Notes under the pieces: model-generated | The model's input: the letters and a program-made list of their open reading frames with translations, nothing else | Databases searched by the model: none | What the model was told of the DNA's origin: nothing | Position numbers and translations under genes: made by a program | Shown here: positions 1-8,036 of the stretch, in pieces | How the letters are laid out: each line of letters starts with the position of its first letter | How positions within the stretch are numbered: the first letter of the stretch is position 1 | From: Chryseobacterium sp. G0162 | GTDB lineage: Bacteria > Bacteroidota > Bacteroidia > Flavobacteriales > Weeksellaceae | DNA: 64,000 nucleotides | Reading direction: 5' to 3' | Assembly (NCBI RefSeq): GCF_003815715.1 | Contig: NZ_CP033922.1 | Location: forward strand, 5,212,142 to 5,276,141

Positions 1-179
1 TCTATCGGAAAAGGAGTATGGTCGATGGTGTGGCAACCGCTTCCTTTCCGTAGGTAAATAATTTCAAAATAACTGTTGTGCTTATGAGGTTCGGTTTTAC
101 GAATTTCCTTTTTGAACGGCAAAACCTTTATTAGTTCTGCTGCTTCAATTTTACTTTTTATGCTGATGCTCTTTTTCAA
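1..179 (-). CDS. AraC-family transcriptional regulator, N-terminal part (cut by window edge)
   Basis: Reading leftward from a TTG start at 177-179 gives an open frame of about 59 residues that runs off the window. It contains LPFKKEIRKTEPHKHNSYFE and then IIYLRKGSGCHTID, the cupin-like sensor segment that begins many Bacteroidetes AraC regulators (conserved His-x-Asn, then a Leu-Arg-x-Gly-x-Gly turn). The DNA-binding domain lies outside the window. An in-frame stop sits just upstream and there is no ATG, so TTG is the only plausible start. It is codirectional with the SulP gene but separated from it by two inverted repeats, so it is probably a separate transcript. The target is unknown. Confidence 0.6.
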   Translation of the reverse strand, partial: MKKSISIKSKIEAAELIKVLPFKKEIRKTEPHKHNSYFEIIYLRKGSGCHTIDHTPFPI

Positions 180-250
180 CTAATTTCTTATCATATTTTT
201 ATGTTATAAAATTAATTATAAAAACAGAGCAAAAATAGCCATATCTCAAT

Positions 251-323
251 CTTCGTTACTAAAATTTTTAATAACGAAGATGTTCAATAGCAAAAAAAAA
301 CAACTGATGTTTTTTTTTGCTAT
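251..323 (-). terminator. Two hairpins downstream of the SulP gene
   Basis: Positions 287-302 and 308-323 form a 16-bp stem rich in A and T runs around a five-base loop, just after the SulP stop codon. A second hairpin (cttcgtta at 251-258 pairing with 272-279) follows. The first looks like a rho-independent terminator for the minus-strand SulP transcript. The second may act as a backup or insulate the AraC gene. Confidence 0.55.
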
Positions 324-353
324 TAATTATGGCTTAAACTATTGGTCTTTATC

Positions 354-1889
354 TTATTTTTCCGGCATTACCTTATAGGTAGGATCTTCATGAAGGTTCA
401 CTTCAATAAAGCCACTGGCATTATCCAGAAGTTGTATACAATCTGGGCTGAGGTGCTTTAGAACAACTTCTTTATTATTAGCTGTATATTTTTCGGTCAC
501 TTTTTTCAGTGCTTCAATGGCAGACATATCAACGATACGGGATTCTTTGAAATCAATAATTATTTTTTCCGGATCACCCTGCGCATCAAATTTCTCTGAA
601 AAAGCTGTCGTGCTCCCAAAGAAAATGGGACCGTAAATTTCATACACTTTATTACCCATTTCATCAATCGATTTTTTAGCCCTGATTCTTTTTGCATTAT
701 CCCAGGCAAAAACCAAAGCGGATATAATAACACCAATCAGTACTGCTAAGGCAAGATTATGAAGTAAAACAGTAATTATTGCTACAAGCATACCCACAAA
801 AATATCTGATTTAGGCATTTTGGTTATAATACGGAATGAAACCCATTCAAAAGTGCCTATTGCCACCATCATCATAACACCAACTAAAGCAGCCATCGGG
901 ATCTGTTCAATAATCGGCCCACCTGCCAGAATTATAATCAAAATAGTAACCGCTCCGATAATTGCAGAGATTCTGGTTCTTGCTCCGGCATCGATATTTA
1001 CCAAGGTTTGGGCTACCATAGCACAGCCTCCCATACCTCCAAAAAAGCCATTGGTAATGTTGGCTATACCTTGTGCGCAGGCTTCTTTATTGGAACGTCC
1101 TTTTGTATTGGTAATCTCGTCTACCATATTTAAAGTCAATAAAGATTCAATAAGTCCCACTCCGGCCATAATCGCGGCGTATGGAAAGATGATTTTTAAA
1201 GTTTCTATGGTAAACGGAATATTTGGAATGTGAAAAGACGGTAGGGAACCACTCACCGATGCAATATCTATCACTTTCTTGGTATCTATGTTTAAGAAAT
1301 ACACCAGACCAAAAACAACGATGATGGCAACCAGCGATGAAGGTATTGCCTTTGTAATCTTTGGGAAAATCAAAACGATAGCAATAGTAAGCATGGTCAA
1401 TCCAGCCATTATAGCAAGTGCTGAACCTTCCATCCAAGAGCTTACTCCATTTTCTAACACCTTAAATTGGGCAACCTGAGCCATAAAAATAATCACCGCA
1501 AGACCATTTAAGAAACCATACATCACGGGTTGTGGTATCAATCTTACAAACTTACCGAGTTTCAGCACCCCGACTAATAGTTGAATAATTCCTGCTAAAG
1601 CAACTGCTGCAAAAAGATATTCAACACCATGAGCGGAAGCCAGAGCTATAAGAACAACCACAGTAGCACCCGCGCCACCGGAAACCATTCCAGGTCTACC
1701 ACCCAAAATGGCAGTGACAATTCCCATTAAAAAAGCTGCATAAAGTCCTGTTAATGGAGATAATCCTGCTAAAATCGCAAATGACAATGACTCAGGTATC
1801 ATGGTCATCGCAACGGTTAATCCAGCTAAAATTTCATTTTTAATATTTACGTTTCGTAATGATTGAAAACTTAAGAAAGTGTTTTCCAT
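354..1889 (-). CDS. SulP family inorganic anion transporter
   Basis: 511-residue inner-membrane transporter of the SulP/SLC26 family, probably a proton- or sodium-coupled sulfate, bicarbonate or other anion importer. The N-terminus has the family opening (NEILAGLTVAMTMIPESLSF), followed by about ten hydrophobic segments to residue 400. A cytoplasmic STAS domain follows (residues about 410-505) with IIIDFKESRIVDMSAIEAL. Length is normal for the family. The start is the ATG at 1889. It lies between the AraC fragment and the arsenic operon, transcribed alone, with its own downstream hairpin. The substrate cannot be read from sequence; bicarbonate or sulfate are both possible. Confidence 0.9.
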   Translation of the reverse strand: MENTFLSFQSLRNVNIKNEILAGLTVAMTMIPESLSFAILAGLSPLTGLYAAFLMGIVTAILGGRPGMVSGGAGATVVVLIALASAHGVEYLFAAVALAGIIQLLVGVLKLGKFVRLIPQPVMYGFLNGLAVIIFMAQVAQFKVLENGVSSWMEGSALAIMAGLTMLTIAIVLIFPKITKAIPSSLVAIIVVFGLVYFLNIDTKKVIDIASVSGSLPSFHIPNIPFTIETLKIIFPYAAIMAGVGLIESLLTLNMVDEITNTKGRSNKEACAQGIANITNGFFGGMGGCAMVAQTLVNIDAGARTRISAIIGAVTILIIILAGGPIIEQIPMAALVGVMMMVAIGTFEWVSFRIITKMPKSDIFVGMLVAIITVLLHNLALAVLIGVIISALVFAWDNAKRIRAKKSIDEMGNKVYEIYGPIFFGSTTAFSEKFDAQGDPEKIIIDFKESRIVDMSAIEALKKVTEKYTANNKEVVLKHLSPDCIQLLDNASGFIEVNLHEDPTYKVMPEK

Positions 1890-2084
1890 AGATATAAATT
1901 GTATGTTGATCCCATAGTAGATTATGGAATAATGATTTAAAATTGATTTTTGAAAGTATAAGAAAAACTATCCAAAAAAAGCTTTTGGATATAGGATGAA
2001 TTATTAGCCTGTTAAATTAAGGCGGTGTAACTTGGGAAGATGTAGTACTGAATAATTTCATAATAGATTGCAAATATAAAAAAA

Positions 2085-2109
2085 AATAGACTTATTAATT
2101 AAGTCTATT
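2085..2109 (-). terminator. Rho-independent terminator of the arsenic operon
   Basis: aatagactta (2085-2094) pairs perfectly with 2100-2109 around a five-base loop. On the minus strand the stem is followed by a run of T. It sits about 30 bases after the acr3 stop codon and so closes the operon. Confidence 0.75.
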
Positions 2110-2138
2110 CACTATAAATTTGCTTTTTTTGAAACGGT

Positions 2139-3170
2139 CTAACTGTAATATCTTTTTTTCAACCATAAACTGGCTCTTACCAATAGTATGAGTACCGGTA
2201 CTTCCACCAACGGGCCAATTACACCTACAAAAGCTTGCGGAGAGTTGATACCGAATACTGCGATGGCTACCGCAATTGCCAGTTCAAAATTGTTTCCAGT
2301 GGCCGTAAATGCAATGGATGCGTTTTTATCGTATGGTACCTTCATTGATTTATTGATAAAAAAGCTTACAAAAAACATAAGGACAAAATAGATGACCAGT
2401 GGAATAGCTACTTTTACCACATCCATTGGAAGCTCCACGATTTTTTCACCTTTTAAGCTGAACATTAAGACGATCGTAAATAATAAAGCGTACAATGTTA
2501 TAGGTGATATTGTGGGTACAAATTTTCTATTGTACCATTCTATACCTTTTGATTTAACTAAGATATATCGGCTTAGGAAGCCTGCCAGAAAAGGAATACC
2601 CAAATAGATAAGAACACTTTCTGTGACGTCCTTCATTGAAACACTGACATTGAAGTTGGCTAGTCCTAATTTACCAGGCAGTACATTGATAAATAACCAT
2701 ACAAAGAAGCTATAGGTAAACACCTGAAAGATACTGTTTAAGGCGACTAATAAGGCTGCATATTCTCGGTTTCCTTTAGCGAGATCATTCCATACAATCA
2801 CCATTGCAATACATCTGGCCAAACCAATAAGAATTAATCCGATCATATAGTCCGGCTCATCTCTTAAAAACAAAATGGCAAGAACAAACATTAAAATAGG
2901 TCCTATCACCCAATTTAATAATAATGATATACTGATTACTTTTTTATCCCTAAAAGCAGTAGGTAAAAGAGAATAGTCAACTTTAGCGAGTGGAGGGTAC
3001 ATCATTAATATTAGTCCAATAGCTAATGGGACGTTAGTTGTACCTACGGATAGAGAATCCATAACTTTTGAAGTCCCGGGAAATAAGAATCCCAAGCCCA
3101 CACCAACTGCCATGGCAAGAAATATCCAAAGTGTTAAGTATCTGTCGAGAAATTTTAATTTTGGCTGCAT
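2139..3170 (-). CDS. acr3: ACR3-family arsenite efflux transporter
   Basis: 343-residue integral membrane protein with about ten transmembrane segments, matching the ACR3 family that exports arsenite. Recognisable family signatures are [10 protein letters not shown] near residue 30, [11 protein letters not shown] near 60, and the core [17 protein letters not shown] near 140, which includes the conserved Cys needed for metalloid transport in the family. Length fits ACR3 (about 350). It is the last gene of the arsenic operon, six bases after arsN, and is followed by a terminator. It removes the As(III) produced by the arsC-like phosphatase encoded upstream. Such proteins are sometimes labelled ArsB, but the sequence is ACR3-type. 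Confidence 0.93.
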   Translation of the reverse strand: MQPKLKFLDRYLTLWIFLAMAVGVGLGFLFPGTSKVMDSLSVGTTNVPLAIGLILMMYPPLAKVDYSLLPTAFRDKKVISISLLLNWVIGPILMFVLAILFLRDEPDYMIGLILIGLARCIAMVIVWNDLAKGNREYAALLVALNSIFQVFTYSFFVWLFINVLPGKLGLANFNVSVSMKDVTESVLIYLGIPFLAGFLSRYILVKSKGIEWYNRKFVPTISPITLYALLFTIVLMFSLKGEKIVELPMDVVKVAIPLVIYFVLMFFVSFFINKSMKVPYDKNASIAFTATGNNFELAIAVAIAVFGINSPQAFVGVIGPLVEVPVLILLVRASLWLKKRYYS

Positions 3171-3176
3171 ATTATT

Positions 3177-3668
3177 TTAATTTATTCCTATTGTTTTACT
3201 TCTTCTTTCCATAATAATCGTATCGCGCCAGGTGTCTCCCAGTTTTCCTATTTTCTCACGGAAACCGACTATTCTAAAACCAAAGCGTTGATGAAGCGCT
3301 ACTGTTGCTTCATTTTCAGGAAACATTCCGCTTTGAAGCCTCCAAATTCCATAAGCTTCGCTTTCTTCAATTAGCCTGGCCATCAAGGTCTTTCCGACGC
3401 CTTTTCCTTTATGAGAATTAGAAACATAAATACTTACTTCTGCTACACCTCCGTAAACACATCGGTCACTCACTGCCGAAAGGGCTGCCCAGCCGACTAT
3501 GATACCATCAACTACTGCTGCAAACCTGCTGTGTTTTAGTTTACTTTTATCCCAATCTTCCCACTCTGGGGTTGTTGTTTCAAAAGTGGCATGGCCTGTT
3601 TCAATGCCTTCTTTGTATATTCTGGAGATATTTGAATAATGCTCCTTACCGATCGCTGTTATTTCCAT
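3177..3668 (-). CDS. arsN: GNAT N-acetyltransferase, ArsN type
   Basis: 163-residue GNAT acetyltransferase of the phosphinothricin/ArsN1 branch. The N-terminal YKEGIETGHATFETTTPEWE is characteristic of that branch. The acetyl-CoA loop is HKGKGVGKTLMARLIEE (the R/Q-x-x-G-x-G/A pattern), and the C-terminal GFRIVGFREKIGK also fits. ArsN1 enzymes acetylate the organoarsenical antibiotic arsinothricin or related amino acids (known for the family). The placement here between the arsC-like and acr3 genes, with a one-base gap to the former, supports an arsenic role. Phosphinothricin-like amino acids are an alternative substrate. Confidence 0.8.
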   Translation of the reverse strand: MEITAIGKEHYSNISRIYKEGIETGHATFETTTPEWEDWDKSKLKHSRFAAVVDGIIVGWAALSAVSDRCVYGGVAEVSIYVSNSHKGKGVGKTLMARLIEESEAYGIWRLQSGMFPENEATVALHQRFGFRIVGFREKIGKLGDTWRDTIIMERRSKTIGIN

Positions 3669-3669
3669 G

Positions 3670-4281
3670 CTATTTGTTTACCAGTGAAAAAACATAAAAC
3701 ATTTCTGCTGCAATCTGCAAGCTTCTTTCCGCATACACCTCTGTTTGCTGTGGGCTATTGTCCGAGGCTTTGGGATCATCGTATTTTATCGGGAATCTTG
3801 CCTCAGCTCCAAAAACCACAGGACAGCCTTCATCTGCATTGTTACAGGTCATGATGGCACCGAATTCATTTTTAGGATTAAATTCGCTGTTATATTCTTT
3901 GGAAAAGCAGATAATCGCTGCCTCATTTTCGGCATATTTAATTGCATAGACAGGATTTTCTGTTTCGCTGAGCTTTTGAATTTGAAACCCCTGATCGCTC
4001 AATGTTTCTGCAATTTTGGGGAACATTGCTGTTGCCTCAGTACCACCTGAATAGCAAAACACATTAGTAATCCCAAAATGATAGGCCATAGTTTGCGCCC
4101 AGATTTGGGATAAATGGCTTCTCCTACTATTATGGGTACAGATAAAATTTAAGCGTATTGTCTGACCTGTTTCTATTTTCGTTTGGATATAGTCTGCCAA
4201 TGGCTGTAAAACTGTTTTTCTTTCTTCTGAAATACTATTTGTTGAAATGGATTCAATGGTTGTTATAAGTTTATGGTTCAT
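3670..4281 (-). CDS. arsC: Low-molecular-weight phosphatase/arsenate reductase-like protein
   Basis: 203-residue protein with the low-molecular-weight tyrosine phosphatase P-loop C-x5-R (CTHNSRRS, Cys about 48) after an approximately 40-residue helical N-terminal extension. This is the Bacteroidetes arsenate reductase-like branch, which reduces As(V) to As(III) for export by ACR3. Other conserved pieces are YSGGTEATAMF and MTCNNADEGCP, the latter carrying further Cys residues that could take part in the thiol relay. It sits in the middle of the arsenic operon. A true phosphatase role cannot be excluded from sequence, but the neighbours make arsenate reduction more likely. Confidence 0.82.
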   Translation of the reverse strand: MNHKLITTIESISTNSISEERKTVLQPLADYIQTKIETGQTIRLNFICTHNSRRSHLSQIWAQTMAYHFGITNVFCYSGGTEATAMFPKIAETLSDQGFQIQKLSETENPVYAIKYAENEAAIICFSKEYNSEFNPKNEFGAIMTCNNADEGCPVVFGAEARFPIKYDDPKASDNSPQQTEVYAERSLQIAAEMFYVFSLVNK

Positions 4282-4296
4282 TTTTATGATTTAAAA

Positions 4297-5070
4297 TTAA
4301 TAGCCTCTTCTCAGATTTTCTGCATATTCATTAGGCAGGGGGCTTTCTTCTACTGCCTTAGCTGCTTTTTCAATGTCATAGTCAAATCGTATAAACTCGA
4401 TACCGATGCTTTCTTTGTTCAGTATAGAACTATTTTCATTGATGGTCAGCATGACATACGCTCCGCGGATATCATTATCCTTAGGTTTACCGACGGAACC
4501 GATATTGACCGCATGGCGATAATAAGGTTGTTCTTCAGATCCAGAATTTAAAATGCGGTGATAAGGTTTGTGTGTATGTCCGAAACACATAATATCTGCA
4601 TCAGCCTGCTCCATGATCCTGAGCATACTTTTTTCCTCACGGTCTTCAAAAAGATATTCATTGATCTTCCTTGGGCTGCCGTGCACCAAAAGCAAATTGA
4701 GCTTATCTTCATTCAATTGAAACTCAACTTTGATATGTGCAGGGAGCGTGCGCAAATAGGCACGTTCATCGTCCTTCATGATAGAGTTGGTAAAGGAGAT
4801 AGAAATATTGCCATTGTCCTTTTCACTATCTGACTTATAGGCACAACCACACTCATTGCTCATACGTCCGATACCGAAATCGTAATTTCCTGCAATGGTT
4901 GGAATTTTCCGCTTACGGATCTCATTGACCACTTCGTTTGGCCATATATTGTAACCTACCAGGTCACCCAAGCAATAGATACTATCTGGATCTCTTTTAT
5001 CTACATCTTCGAAGAAAGCTTGCAAAGCGGGTAAATTGGCGTGTATATCGCTGAATAATGCAATTTTCAT
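4297..5070 (-). CDS. Metallophosphoesterase family protein
   Basis: 257-residue calcineurin-like phosphoesterase of the YfcE/MPE_2 type. It has the full metal-binding set: FSDIHAN at residues 7-13, GDLVGY near 35, GNYD near 61, and LVHGSPR and CFGHTHKP further on. Such enzymes hydrolyse phosphodiesters with two metal ions. It is encoded inside the arsenic operon between arsO and the arsC-like gene with spacings of 6 and 15 bases, so it is cotranscribed. Genes of this family recur in Bacteroidetes arsenic operons, but the physiological substrate is unknown. A link to arsenylated metabolites would be speculation. Confidence 0.85.
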   Translation of the reverse strand: MKIALFSDIHANLPALQAFFEDVDKRDPDSIYCLGDLVGYNIWPNEVVNEIRKRKIPTIAGNYDFGIGRMSNECGCAYKSDSEKDNGNISISFTNSIMKDDERAYLRTLPAHIKVEFQLNEDKLNLLLVHGSPRKINEYLFEDREEKSMLRIMEQADADIMCFGHTHKPYHRILNSGSEEQPYYRHAVNIGSVGKPKDNDIRGAYVMLTINENSSILNKESIGIEFIRFDYDIEKAAKAVEESPLPNEYAENLRRGY

Positions 5071-5076
5071 ATTTTA

Positions 5077-6138
5077 TTAGTTACTATTTTTTAAAAATTC
5101 TTCAATCTCAAGTATGGTCTGTTTTGCTGTTCTATTTACACCTATGATTGTGGCGGAGGCATAACCGGTCCAGTTGCCGTATCCGACGAGCCATAATCCG
5201 GGCAATTCTAGTGATTTACTTTCACTGGTCTTTGCAACGCCTTTTTCGTCTATGTGTATCAATGATTTCAGATAAGAAGTATCGTAACCGAATCCTATGC
5301 ACCAAATAATAGCATCAAATTCCTCTTTGTCCCCATTATGCCAAATCACCCCCTTATCATATAACTTATCGAATGTGCCACTTGACACTAAGACACCTCT
5401 GTGTTGGGCCTCTTTAACAGATGGAACCATTACGATATTTCCTAAATTAAATTGCGCTGCATCGAAGGGTTTTCCTTCTTTTTCGGCCTTGTATCGTGCC
5501 GAGGCTACGTTAAACAGATAATATCCGTCTACTTCGTCAGGCAAAAATTCAGGTTCCTTTTTGGTTGACCACTTTACAGCCGTAACTTTTGAGACCTCTG
5601 CGACAATCTGGGCACCGGAATTACCTTCTCCTACCACCAGCGTTTTCAGCCCCGTAAAGTCTTTTGGGCTTTTATACTTTCCTGAATGAATTTGAAGTCC
5701 CTTAAAATCTTCTATTCCTTCTAGCTTTGGAATAGACGGATTGCCCCAGGTACCGGTTGCCGAAATAACTGTTTTAGCTTTAAAACCTCCCTGAAGGGTG
5801 TAGATCTTAAAAATATTCCCATCCTTTTTAATTTCAAGAACTTCAATACTCCGCCTCACATTCAGTTGATAATGCTCTTCGTACTTACCCAAGTAGTCAA
5901 TTGCTTCTTGTCTAAGCGGAAACTGATGCTCAGATTTTGGCATCAGCCATCCTGGTAAGGAGCTGTAATCTGCGGGAGAAAACAGGGTCAGGCTATCCCA
6001 GCTGTGGATCCAGGCACCACCCGGAATATCTTGTTTATCCAATATAAGATATTTAAGTTTTGCCCGCCGCAGATAATATCCACATGCTAGCGCACTCTGG
6101 CCTCCTCCAATAACAATAACATCAAAGATTTCATCCAT
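5077..6138 (-). CDS. arsO: ArsO-family flavin-dependent monooxygenase
   Basis: 353-residue NAD(P)/FAD-dependent monooxygenase. The FAD-binding Rossmann motif is VIVIGGGQSALACGYYLRR at residues 8-26. GGAWIHSWDSLTLFSPADYS follows at about 41-60, a segment typical of ArsO/CzcO-like enzymes. The second nucleotide motif is VVGEGNSGAQIV near residue 167. ArsO genes occur in arsenic operons and have been linked to oxidation of organoarsenicals (family knowledge). Here it is six bases upstream of the metallophosphoesterase gene. The enzyme is cytosolic, as there is no signal peptide. The exact substrate is inferred from context only. Confidence 0.82.
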   Translation of the reverse strand: MDEIFDVIVIGGGQSALACGYYLRRAKLKYLILDKQDIPGGAWIHSWDSLTLFSPADYSSLPGWLMPKSEHQFPLRQEAIDYLGKYEEHYQLNVRRSIEVLEIKKDGNIFKIYTLQGGFKAKTVISATGTWGNPSIPKLEGIEDFKGLQIHSGKYKSPKDFTGLKTLVVGEGNSGAQIVAEVSKVTAVKWSTKKEPEFLPDEVDGYYLFNVASARYKAEKEGKPFDAAQFNLGNIVMVPSVKEAQHRGVLVSSGTFDKLYDKGVIWHNGDKEEFDAIIWCIGFGYDTSYLKSLIHIDEKGVAKTSESKSLELPGLWLVGYGNWTGYASATIIGVNRTAKQTILEIEEFLKNSN

Positions 6139-6193
6139 TGATTTAATTTTAGTACATTTTATAAAAAAGATACAATCGACATTCTACAGCGAA

Positions 6194-6667
6194 TTAGCAG
6201 CATCCTCCACCAGGTGTACACGAATTATTTGCAGTACCTGTAAGTACAGAAAGGTTTATCTTTTGCTTTTCGGAAGGTATGCCGCATGCATCCTGTGCAA
6301 GACAGGCAGTAGTCTTACTTTTCAATATAAAAGTTTTCCCATTGAACTCCAGATCATATTTTCCAATTGTATCACTTTGATATTCCACTTCGATCTCAGC
6401 ATCTTCTATACCTAATTTGTCCTCCGAAAGTTTGATAATATTCAATAGTTTTCCAGGCTTTAAACGATGCTCAAAGTCATCGGCGTTCCATAGCTGAAAG
6501 TTCACTGCCTTTTCATCACGGATTACACCACCACAGTCAATGAATCTTTTATTAATCTGGCCGACTTCGGTCACATGGAAATGCTCGGGTACAAACGTTC
6601 CGTTTTCTAACTGAAATTCAACATTGTCTAATGTTGGAAGGATTTCTTTGATTTCTGATAATTTCAT
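6194..6667 (-). CDS. DUF6428 family protein of the arsenic operon
   Basis: About 157 residues when started at the ATG at 6667 (MKLSEIKEILPTL). A longer frame to 6715 would run through the ArsR-like operator and is unlikely. The body has EFQLENGTFVPEHFHVTEVG, a beta-rich segment with paired His and acidic residues, and the family is DUF6428. It ends in CTPGGGCC, with internal Cys at TTACLAQDACG. Cys-rich ends of this sort could hold As(III), but that is inference. It lies between the membrane protein and arsO, with an operator just upstream, so it may also be expressed from an internal promoter. Function is unknown. Confidence 0.75.
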   Translation of the reverse strand: MKLSEIKEILPTLDNVEFQLENGTFVPEHFHVTEVGQINKRFIDCGGVIRDEKAVNFQLWNADDFEHRLKPGKLLNIIKLSEDKLGIEDAEIEVEYQSDTIGKYDLEFNGKTFILKSKTTACLAQDACGIPSEKQKINLSVLTGTANNSCTPGGGCC

Positions 6668-6687
6668 TGGTTTATATTTATAGTTAT

Positions 6688-6706
6688 AATGCAATATTGC
6701 GATTAT
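6688..6706 (-). promoter_or_regulatory. ArsR-like operator inside the arsenic operon
   Basis: gcaatattgc (6691-6700) is a perfect 10-bp palindrome followed by gatta. The same core with cgat occurs in front of arsR at 7634. It lies 24 bases upstream of the DUF6428 start in the only sizeable gap of the upper operon, so a second regulated promoter probably starts here. Confidence 0.55.
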
Positions 6707-6721
6707 TTCAAACAAATTTTT

Positions 6722-7291
6722 TTAACAGCACTTTAGCTGTAATTTATTAAAATACTTACTGAATTTGGGAATGTAAAGCAGCACATGTAAGAGGCTTATG
6801 ACAATCGCTCCCGGCAGTAGATTTATTGCTATAAATCTAAATGTGTCATAGCTCTCTATATGTTGAAAGTTCTGCGCTAATGTAAAACCCGTAGAATCAA
6901 AATTGAGTTTGATCACTAAAAATACAGCGATAGCCGCAAAGTGGAAGCCGTTAACCATAAGATGGATAATATATTCCAAACGGGGTAGTCCACCCATAAA
7001 TTGTCTGCTGTCTTTTTCCACATAAGCATCCAACAGCAATGTAATGATGTCCGCAAAGATCAAAACGCATCCTATTACAAAAAGGTTGTTGTTTTCAATA
7101 TTTATAAATAAAGTTGTAAGAATACCTGTAAATAAAAAGGCTCTTATCGTATGGGTAAGATGTTCAAACCGGCTTTCTTTATGCTCATAGAGGTGATATT
7201 TGTATATGTGCAGAAATACACCATCAAATACTGCCAATAATGAATAGCTGATCAGTAATACCGAAGATATAATGAAAGCAGTTTCCATCAT
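6722..7291 (-). CDS. Uncharacterised five-helix membrane protein of the arsenic operon
   Basis: About 189 residues with roughly five hydrophobic helices, and conserved-looking acidic/His residues between them (HIYKYHLYEHKESRFEHLTH). The C-terminus is LQLKCC. I do not recognise the family. The arsR stop TAA overlaps the ATG at 7291 (TAATG), which favours this start over the ATG at 7300; both are possible. Position directly after arsR implies coordinate expression with arsenic resistance. A membrane sensor, or a permease for an arsenical, is conceivable, but there is no motif to decide. Confidence 0.7.
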   Translation of the reverse strand: MMETAFIISSVLLISYSLLAVFDGVFLHIYKYHLYEHKESRFEHLTHTIRAFLFTGILTTLFINIENNNLFVIGCVLIFADIITLLLDAYVEKDSRQFMGGLPRLEYIIHLMVNGFHFAAIAVFLVIKLNFDSTGFTLAQNFQHIESYDTFRFIAINLLPGAIVISLLHVLLYIPKFSKYFNKLQLKCC

Positions 7292-7617
7292 TAACAACAT
7301 TTTTGATTGGTTACTGTAGAAATTATTTTTGAAAAATACTCTTTCAATATATTGAATGTATTTTCGTCAATACAGTAGCATACAGATGTTCCCTCAATGC
7401 TCCCTTGTATTAATCCCGCATTTTTTAATTCTTTCAAATGCTGTGATACGGTAGGCTGTGCTAGTGGCAGCTCATTGACAATATCTCCGGTGATACAGGT
7501 ATTGACTTTTAGCAGATATTCTATAATAGCAACCCTTGCAGGATGGCCCAATGCTTTAGCAATAACCGCAATCTGGTTTTGGCGGTCCGTAAAATGATCT
7601 GTCTTTGTTGCTCCCAT
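7291..7617 (-). CDS. arsR: ArsR/SmtB-family metalloid-responsive repressor
   Basis: 108-residue winged-helix repressor. The fold is seen in AKALGHPARVAIIEYLL (residues 18-34), the recognition region LAQPTVSQHLKELKNAGLI (51-69) and the wing IEGTSVCYCIDE. The usual alpha-3 metal-binding ELCVCDL is replaced by a single Cys (TCITGDIV). Instead the protein ends in a vicinal pair, NQKCC, plus the wing cysteines C79 and C81 region. Related ArsR proteins bind As(III) with displaced C-terminal cysteines, so this one may too (inference). It is the first gene of the operon and probably represses it through the operators at 7634 and 6691. Confidence 0.92.
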   Translation of the reverse strand: MGATKTDHFTDRQNQIAVIAKALGHPARVAIIEYLLKVNTCITGDIVNELPLAQPTVSQHLKELKNAGLIQGSIEGTSVCYCIDENTFNILKEYFSKIISTVTNQKCC

Positions 7618-7628
7618 AATTAATTATT

Positions 7629-7650
7629 ATATTGCAATATTACGATATTA
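7629..7650 (-). promoter_or_regulatory. ArsR-like operator/promoter in front of arsR
   Basis: atattgcaatat (7629-7640) is a perfect palindrome, followed by tacgatatt. gcaatatt-n-cgat is shared with the site at 6691. It overlaps the expected promoter of arsR, about 12-30 bases upstream of its start, so it probably mediates autoregulation. Confidence 0.6.
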
Positions 7651-7811
7651 TTTTTAAATACAAAATAAAAAAGATGCAGATTTAAATTTTATGTGGACTT
7701 TTTGCTTTGTTTTCGGTTAGGACTAATGTTGATTATTATACGTAACTATTTAAAATTCAAATTTTTAATTGTATTTCAACGTTAGAATAAATAGGTATAA
7801 AACAGAAACAT

Positions 7812-8030
7812 ATGTTAGAACAATTATTCAAAAGAAATTTAAATCATCATCGAAACGCTCCACTACTGAAAGAGCGAGTTGAGTATCTGAATTATCTGTC
7901 GATTAATAATGCTACAGAATTCAGATTGAAATTAATTGAAGGATATCTATTAAGAGCAACCGAATTGCTCCGTCTGCAGGATCGTAGGATGGTAACTGTG
8001 GAAGAAATTGAGGCGGCTGCTGTGAAATAG
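7812..8030 (+). pseudogene. N-terminal part of the first RIT recombinase, cut off by an in-frame TAG
   Basis: 72 residues ending at TAG (8028-8030), in the same frame as the ATG of the 577-residue recombinase two codons later. The product matches two repeats inside that recombinase: PLLKERVEYLNYL here against PLLRERISYLKYL there, then YLLRATELLRL against YLLRIIEFLHL, and VEEIEAAAVK against IKELIEAAQKW. The stop falls where both other repeats have Trp (KWG and NWS), so one TGG to TAG change explains it. An intact ancestor would have about 652 residues. It could still be expressed as a stand-alone repeat protein. Confidence 0.7.
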
Positions 8031-8036
8031 GGGAAA

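Noticed and set aside
820..1479. Open frames on the plus strand opposite the SulP gene
   Set aside because: They are antisense shadows of a clearly recognised transporter and have low-complexity Ile/Thr-rich products.
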